A DNA stretch of 64,000 bases, from positions 1,363,001 through 1,427,000 of the forward strand of contig NZ_SHKL01000001.1 in assembly GCF_004217185.1 (NCBI RefSeq). Reading direction: 5' to 3'. This DNA comes from Pseudonocardia sediminis (lineage in GTDB: Bacteria; Actinomycetota; Actinomycetes; Mycobacteriales; Pseudonocardiaceae). The translations under genes were made by a program, and so were the position numbers. Positions 59,307-64,000 of the stretch are shown piece by piece (within the stretch, counting starts at the first letter, position 1; the number at the start of each line of letters is the position of its first letter). The notes below the pieces were generated by a model, which was given only the letters and a program-made list of their open reading frames with translations, did not search any database and was not told the origin of the DNA.

Positions 59307-60200
59307 TCAGGACAGGAGCTGCGGCGGCCCGGCGACCAGCGGCGTGACCGGCTCCAGCGCGGCACCGCAGGACGGCGGGCGGGCGTCGGTGCCGGTGTCC
59401 ACCCGCACGTCGACGGCCCAGTGGCGGCCCTGCGGGTCGCGTACCTCGACCAGCCCCGGACCGTCGACGGCGTCGACGACCAGACCGGTCGCGTCCCGGA
59501 TCCCGGTGTGCTCCCGCACGGCGATCTCGGCGACCTGAGGGACCGGCTCGAGCCCGACGTGCCCGCGGCAGTCCCTGACCTCGACCTCGCCCAGGCCGGC
59601 GGCCTTGCTCGCCTGGATCGCGCTGGACGCGTCGAGGCGCCCGTAGGCGTACCCGGTCGGCAGCACCAGCGCCGTCGGCGCGAAGCGGTGCCCGCCGAGG
59701 TGGGTGCACTCCCACACGTCGACGGAGGACTCGGCCTCGACGACGCTCGCGGCCAGGGCGCGTCCGCGAACGGCGCAGCAGACGTCGCGACGCCCGTGCG
59801 CGCACACCAGCAGCAGCGGGTCGACGACCGGCTCGCCGGCGGACAGGTCGAACGACACCCGGTCGAGGTCCTCGGGACCGCGCACCGTCGTCCGCACTAC
59901 GCGGGACCGTCCCGGGGCGAGGTCGGCGACGAACACCGCGCGCTCGCTCTCGGTCTCCCGCCCGCGACGGCCCGGACGGCGGATCAGCAGCAGGATCACG
60001 CCCTCGGCGCGCAGACGCCCGGCGAGCCCGGCGACGGCCTCGTCGGGGTGTTCGGCCACCCGCGGCGGCCACATCCCGACGTGCTCGACGGCGATCACCC
60101 GGCGCATCGCGGGGGCGGACCCGGCGAGCGGCTCCCCGGCGTCCCGGCTCAGCGCGGCGCAGCCTCGCACCGCGATGTCGCCCAGAACGCCTGCCGTCAT
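59307..60200 (-). CDS. Sucrase-ferredoxin-like protein
   Basis: 297 residues. The thioredoxin-like [2Fe-2S] ferredoxin signature is present: VCAHGRRDVCCAVRG (clustered Cys) and VWECTHLGGHRFAPTALVLP. The N-terminal domain has LLLIRRPGRRGRE. Members of this sucrase/ferredoxin (Apd1-like) family are often iron-regulated and linked to redox or siderophore use in actinobacteria. Possible iron-regulator box directly upstream. ATG at 60200. Confidence 0.88.
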   Translation of the reverse strand: MTAGVLGDIAVRGCAALSRDAGEPLAGSAPAMRRVIAVEHVGMWPPRVAEHPDEAVAGLAGRLRAEGVILLLIRRPGRRGRETESERAVFVADLAPGRSRVVRTTVRGPEDLDRVSFDLSAGEPVVDPLLLVCAHGRRDVCCAVRGRALAASVVEAESSVDVWECTHLGGHRFAPTALVLPTGYAYGRLDASSAIQASKAAGLGEVEVRDCRGHVGLEPVPQVAEIAVREHTGIRDATGLVVDAVDGPGLVEVRDPQGRHWAVDVRVDTGTDARPPSCGAALEPVTPLVAGPPQLLS

Positions 60201-60209
60201 CGATACAGT

Positions 60210-60228
60210 CTAGGCAAGGACAGCCTCA
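60210..60228. promoter_or_regulatory. Possible IdeR/DtxR-type iron box
   Basis: CTAGGCAAGGACAGCCTCA matches the TTAGGTTAGGCTAACCTAA consensus at about 12 of 19 positions. It lies 10 nt upstream of the sucrase-ferredoxin start. Weak but in the right place. Confidence 0.4.
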
Positions 60229-60305
60229 GCTCAACCGGAGACCTCTGATTTACGCCATCCGAGGGACCGGCCGGCCGGGTCGTTCCGGGACCCACTGCCC
60301 GGGAT

Positions 60306-61940
60306 CTATTGCCCCGGGAGCTCCTTGCGCAGCACCTTCCCGGTCTGGTTGCGGGGCAGCTCGTCGAGGAAGTGCACGTCGCGCGGGATCGCGAACTTCG
60401 CCAGGTCGGCCCGGACGAGCTCGCGGACGGCGTCCTCGTCGAGCGTGGATCCCTCGGCGCGGACGACGTAGGCCGCGAGCCGCTGGCCGAACTGCTCGTC
60501 GTCGACCCCGAGCACCGCCACCTCGCGCACGCCCTCGGCGTTCGCGATCAGGTCCTCGACCGGTCCCGGGTGCACGTTCTCCCCACCGGAGACGATCATG
60601 TCGTCGGCCCGGCCGGTGAGGTGCAGCCGGCCCTCGTCGTCGAGGTGCCCGACGTCGCCGGTGCCGAGCAGGCCGTCGCGGACCTCCAGCTCGCTCTCAC
60701 CACCGGTGTAGCCGTCGAAGGGCAGGTCGTTGCCGACGAACACGCGTCCCTCGACGCCCGGCCCGACCGGCTGGTCGTCCTCGCCCAGGATGATCAGGGT
60801 GGTCCCGGCCGGGGCGCGCCCCGCGGTGCCCGGGGCGTCGCGCAGGTCGGCCGGCCCGGCGATCGAGACCCACGAGACCTCGGTGGAGCCGTAGAGGTTG
60901 TAGAGGCAGTCGCCGAAGCGGTCCATGAAGCTCAGCGCCTGCGCGGCCGGCAGCGCCGAGCCGCTGACGGCGACGATCCTCGGGCGGTGCGGACCGGCCC
61001 AGCCGCCCGACTCTCCGACGTGCTCGAGCACCCGCTGCAGCATCACCGGCACCGCGAAGATCGTCGTGGCACGACGGCGCTCGACGACGTCGAGAAACGC
61101 CCGCGGCTCGAACTTCCTCTGGAGCACGACCGTCGAGCCGTGCAGGGAGGCGAGCAGCAGCGCGGCGTTGCCCCAGGTGTGGAACAGCGGCGCGGCGATC
61201 AGGACCGGCTCGCCGGCCTTCAGCGGGATCGCGGACAGGATCGACGCGGCCGGCGCGAGGCTGGACGGGTGCGGGCGCTTGGCACCCTTCGGCGTGCCCG
61301 TGGTGCCCGAGGTCAGGACGATCATCTTGCTGCGCTCGGGCTTGAACGGCAGCTCCGCGGGCCCGCCGGACTCCGCCAGCGCGTTCAGGGTGCCGGGACC
61401 GTCGCCGTCGGTGCGGACGACCTGCGGCCCGTCCGGGACGATGTCGAGGAAGTCGGCGTCGGTGACGATCGTGTGGAGCTTCTGCTGGTCGGCCACTCCG
61501 CGCATCTGCTCGGCGGACAGGCCGGTGTTGAGCAGTACGACGTCCGCTCCGGCCTTGCCGGCCGCGACCATCACCTCGATCGGGGCCCGGTGGTTGCGGC
61601 ACAGGATGCCGACGGTCCCGCCCGGTGCGGCTCCGGAGGCGAGCAACGCCGCCGCGATCCGGTCGGTCCGGGCGTCGAGCTCGGCGTAGGTTTCGACGCC
61701 GTCGTCGTCGACCACGGCGAGCCGGTACGGGTGACGTGCCGCTCCGACGCAGAACGCCGCGGTCGCGCTGTGCCCGTAGCGGACCAGGGCCTTGCCCATC
61801 CCGTAGAGCCGCTCCGGGCGGATCGGGCGGACGACGCCGGAGCGGGTCAGGGCGATCGCCGCGCGGGCGGTACCGGTGCCGATCTCGAGTGCCGAGCGGG
61901 CGGCGTCGGCGATGGATCCGGGCATCGAGGACGGGGCCAT
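60306..61940 (-). CDS. Acyl-CoA synthetase (AMP-forming), FadD-like
   Basis: 544 residues. The P-loop is IVLTSGTTGTPKGAKRPHP (near 210), YNLYGSTEVSWVSIAGP lies near 345, GTGDVGHLDDEGRLHLTGRA near 430, and the C-terminal catalytic lysine is in RNQTGKVLRKEL. N-terminal about 50 residues precede the ANL fold, as in mycobacterial FadD2-type enzymes. It activates a fatty or other carboxylic acid. Single gene, apparently independent of the cluster at 9-33 kb. Confidence 0.93.
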   Translation of the reverse strand: MAPSSMPGSIADAARSALEIGTGTARAAIALTRSGVVRPIRPERLYGMGKALVRYGHSATAAFCVGAARHPYRLAVVDDDGVETYAELDARTDRIAAALLASGAAPGGTVGILCRNHRAPIEVMVAAGKAGADVVLLNTGLSAEQMRGVADQQKLHTIVTDADFLDIVPDGPQVVRTDGDGPGTLNALAESGGPAELPFKPERSKMIVLTSGTTGTPKGAKRPHPSSLAPAASILSAIPLKAGEPVLIAAPLFHTWGNAALLLASLHGSTVVLQRKFEPRAFLDVVERRRATTIFAVPVMLQRVLEHVGESGGWAGPHRPRIVAVSGSALPAAQALSFMDRFGDCLYNLYGSTEVSWVSIAGPADLRDAPGTAGRAPAGTTLIILGEDDQPVGPGVEGRVFVGNDLPFDGYTGGESELEVRDGLLGTGDVGHLDDEGRLHLTGRADDMIVSGGENVHPGPVEDLIANAEGVREVAVLGVDDEQFGQRLAAYVVRAEGSTLDEDAVRELVRADLAKFAIPRDVHFLDELPRNQTGKVLRKELPGQ

Positions 61941-62101
61941 GGAGGCAGTCTGTCAGTGCCGCAGGCGATCATGTGGACGCCGGGTAGTCGATCTGTGCCG
62001 GACGTCACGGCGGATGACCATAATGTTTCGCACCGTGACGACGATGTGACTGATGGCGGGTCCACCGGTCCGCCGTCGCGTCACGACCGTCGGGGACCTC
62101 G

Positions 62102-62314
62102 ATGCGCCTGTACCTTGCCTCCACCACCACGACCAGCTCCGCGCGCCGCCGCGGCGGCTCCGTCCTCACCCGCGCCACGCGCCCGGTGAAGGGCATGCCC
62201 GCCTTCGGTCCGGTCGCGGACACCTGCCGCTGCGGCGCCGACCGCTCGGCCACCGCCCGGACCCGCCCGTGGCGGGACTGTCCGGACTGCACCCCGGTCC
62301 GCGCCTCGCGCTGA
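62102..62314 (+). CDS. Possible small Cys-rich protein (70 aa)
   Basis: 70 residues: basic first half (SSARRRGGSVLTRATRPVKG) and CRCG...CPDC near the end, which could bind zinc. No strong ribosome-binding site is seen. Overlapping frames on the other strand look like noise. Without this gene the region 61941-62567 would be 627 nt with only the palindrome at 62487. Confidence 0.35.
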   Translation: MRLYLASTTTTSSARRRGGSVLTRATRPVKGMPAFGPVADTCRCGADRSATARTRPWRDCPDCTPVRASR

Positions 62315-62486
62315 CCCGCACGACCACTCGGGCCCGGTAGCCCTCCCGCAGGAGGACGACCGGGCCTTCGTCGTCCCGGTAGCGTGCCCGGGTGTCGCTG
62401 ACGTGGGAAGCGCTGACCGTCGACGCTCGTGACCCGTGATGACGGCCCTCTTCGGCCGCGGGTCCCGGCCGGCCCGTCCGGCACGC

Positions 62487-62545
62487 GGTGAGATGACGTC
62501 CATGGCGTTCCGGTCGAGCCGGAGAGCCATGAACGTCATCTCACC
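62487..62545. repeat. Nested palindromic repeat element, copy B
   Basis: Perfect arms GGTGAGATGACGT and ACGTCATCTCACC around 33 nt. Within these, CATGGC/GCCATG and TCCGG/CCGGA are also nested. Same arm and spacing as copy A at 38896. It lies 22 nt behind the end of the broken GT39-like gene. Confidence 0.85.
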
Positions 62546-62567
62546 TGCGGTCCTGACGCGTCGGGGA

Positions 62568-63265
62568 TCAGCTCGTCGGCCGGGTCAGGTCGTAGACGGT
62601 CTGCCCGCCGACGGTCGTCGCCGTGTAGTGCGCCTGCACCCAGGCGGTGATCTGGGAGCCGACGCCGTCCTCGCCACCCTGGCCGCCACCACCCTGGCCG
62701 CCGCCGCTGACGAAGTAGTGGATCCGCCCGTCGGCGGCGTAGGCCTGGAACTGGGCCAGCGTGGGGAGGAGTCGGTGCCGGTGAACCCGCCGATGGCCAT
62801 CACCGCGATGCTGCTGTCCGAGCTGGACAGTTCCAGCGACGCGGCCGTCTGCGAGCCGACGGTCGCCGCGGCCCACGTGGTGTCCGCGTTCTCCAGCAGC
62901 GTGGTCGGCTCGGCGCTGGTGGCCTCCTCGCCACCGCCACCGGGGTCGCCACCCTGCGCGGCGTCGGTCGCCGTGGCAGCGGCCGTCGTCGCGGTGCCCG
63001 TGGTCGTCGCGGCCGTGCCCGACGCACCGTCGCGGCTCGGGGAGCGCCGTCGCCTCCGGGTCTGCCGCCCTGCCCGCCACCACCGGGACCACCGGTGCTC
63101 CCCGCGACCGTCGGTCCGGCGACGGGCGTGGAGCCGGTGTGCGCGGTCAGTGCGGTCTGCACCGAGTCGGCCGCGGGTGCGGCGAGCGAGGCGACCAGCG
63201 CGACGCCGACCGCGATCCCGGCCCAGCGGTTCCGGGACAGCGGGACCAGCAGGACGCGGGAACGG
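62568..63265 (-). pseudogene. Remnant of a third GT39/YkcA/B-like gene, frameshifted
   Basis: Only the last membrane segment and C-terminal domain remain, in three frames. First SRNRWAGIAVGVALVASLAA and TALTAHTGSTPVAGP (about 63265-63050). Then TLLENADTTWAAATVGSQTA up to MAIGGFTGTDSS (about 62940-62775). Then PTLAQFQAYAADGRIHYFVS to TVYDLTRPTS (to 62568). The order matches the GT39 protein at 50305, and the catalytic membrane domain of about 500 residues is missing. At least two frameshifts and a large 5' loss have occurred. Confidence 0.85.
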
Positions 63266-63405
63266 AGCGAGGATGTGGGCCGGCCCGGTCGGCGAGAGGG
63301 GGGTACGCGCCGACCGGGCCGGTGTCCGGCTGCGGGCATGCAGCCGGCTCTCACCGGGGTGGTGCGCATGTGGACGGGGGTTCCACACGCGCGCCCCGGG
63401 AGCTT

Positions 63406-64000
63406 CTAGGCGACCGCGGCACCGTCCCGGGCGCCGGAGCGGCGCCGGACGAGACCGCGCGCCTGCCGACGACGTTCCGCCGCGGCCAGCCCGCGCTGCG
63501 GCAGCGACAGCCGCCAGATCGAGCGGGTGGCCTGCCAGAACTGCCGCGGGAACGGGCCCGTGGTGTAAGGCAGGTCGTACTTCTCGCACAGCGCCCGGAC
63601 CTTCTCGGCGATCTCGGGGTAGCGGTTCGAAGGCAGGTCCGGGAACAGGTGGTGCTCGATCTGGTAGCCGAGGCTGCCCGACATCACGTGCATGACCCTG
63701 CCGCCGTGGAAGTTGGCCGACCCGAGCAGCTGGCGCAGGTACCACTCGCCGCGCGTCTCGTCGTCGAGCTCGTCCTCGGTGAACACCTCGGCGCCGTCCG
63801 GGAAGTGCCCGCAGAAGATGATCGCGTAGGACCAGATGTTGCGGACGACGTTCGCGGTCGCGTTCGCGGCGATCGTGGACAGGAACGCCGGGCCGGTGAG
63901 CATCGGGAACAGCAGGTAGTCCTTGCTCATCTGGCGCGCGTGCTTGCGCCCGACGTCGGCGAGCTTGCGCCGGAACTCCGCCGGGTCCTCGACGTTGAGC
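63406..64000 (-). CDS. Fatty acid desaturase, C-terminal part
   Basis: The frame is open to the window's end, so about 197 C-terminal residues are seen; the start is outside. The third histidine box GYQIEHHLFPDLPSNRY and the upstream WYLRQLLGSANFHGG (second-box region of acyl-lipid/acyl-CoA desaturases) identify a membrane di-iron desaturase of the DesA3/linoleoyl-CoA type. It introduces a double bond into an acyl chain with electrons from a ferredoxin or oxidoreductase partner. The tail is basic (RRRQARGLVRRR). Confidence 0.92.
   Translation of the reverse strand, partial: LNVEDPAEFRRKLADVGRKHARQMSKDYLLFPMLTGPAFLSTIAANATANVVRNIWSYAIIFCGHFPDGAEVFTEDELDDETRGEWYLRQLLGSANFHGGRVMHVMSGSLGYQIEHHLFPDLPSNRYPEIAEKVRALCEKYDLPYTTGPFPRQFWQATRSIWRLSLPQRGLAAAERRRQARGLVRRRSGARDGAAVA

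Noticed and set aside
62005..62539. Minus-strand reading frames opposite the small Cys-rich frame
   Set aside because: Arg/Gly-rich, no domains; one runs through the palindromic element, which argues against coding.

Overview
The window is about 64 kb of very GC-rich DNA with GTG starts, ATGA/GTGA gene overlaps and strong third-position G/C bias. The gene set (mycofactocin-type dehydrogenases, an F420-type luciferase-like oxidoreductase, a GylR-like glycerol operon, paired bacterial PH-domain genes, sucrase-ferredoxin) points to an actinobacterium, most likely a Pseudonocardia-like member of the Pseudonocardiales. The genus is an inference from gene content, not from a marker gene. No phage genes, integrase, CRISPR array, rRNA or replication origin were seen.

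Layout. 1-2.6 kb: end of a luciferase-like oxidoreductase, two tandem DinB-family genes that share a duplicated leader with a palindromic operator, and a small hypothetical gene. 2.6-9.3 kb: a glycerol locus with glpF-glpK-glpD on the minus strand, a perfect palindrome, and a divergent IclR/GylR-type regulator translationally coupled to a second glycerol kinase. 9.3-33.3 kb: a large catabolic region with two P450s, a [3Fe-4S]-type ferredoxin, an acyl-CoA synthetase, an NDMA/mycofactocin-type alcohol dehydrogenase, four SDRs (two of the mycofactocin-coupled carveol-dehydrogenase type), a phytoene-desaturase-like flavoprotein, four NTF2/SnoaL-like proteins, a biotin-dependent acyl-CoA carboxylase pair, an enoyl-CoA hydratase homologue, an Old-Yellow-Enzyme/dienoyl-CoA-reductase-like protein, a VOC protein and a Baeyer-Villiger monooxygenase. 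A TetR gene lies in the middle. A CTACCAAACG-type sequence stands in front of the TetR gene and at least four other transcription units (a weaker match precedes the BVMO), so the region looks like one regulon. I propose that it degrades a cyclic or branched terpenoid or alicyclic ketone: hydroxylation, mycofactocin-dependent oxidation, ene reduction, lactone formation, CoA activation, carboxylation. Substrate and order are inference.

33.3-43.3 kb: mostly single housekeeping or accessory genes (SCO6745 family, ACT domain, ABM monooxygenase, type-B carboxylesterase with divergent WYL regulator and palindromic operator, glucose/sorbosone dehydrogenase-like lipoprotein, DedA, asparaginase, FAD monooxygenase, methyltransferase, HhH membrane protein). 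43.4-44.4 kb: tRNA-Lys(CTT), tRNA-His(GTG) and oligoribonuclease. 44.5-49.6 kb: HerA-like ATPase, flippase, paired PH-domain membrane proteins. 49.58-50.30 kb: a gene-free stretch packed with nested palindromes. 50.3-56.1 kb: two YkcA/B-type GT39 proteins flanking a GT2-GtrA fusion. 56.3-62.3 kb: a lipoprotein, a HAD phosphatase, an acyl-CoA dehydrogenase homologue, a sucrase-ferredoxin with a possible iron box, and an acyl-CoA synthetase. 62.5-64 kb: a frameshifted remnant of a third YkcA/B-type gene next to a 59-bp palindromic element that also occurs at 38.9 kb, and the end of a fatty acid desaturase gene.

Broken or altered genes: an MFS transporter remnant (14.9-15.8 kb), the third GT39 remnant (62.6-63.3 kb), and an acyl-CoA synthetase carrying a 39-nt in-frame insertion flanked by a 9-bp direct repeat.
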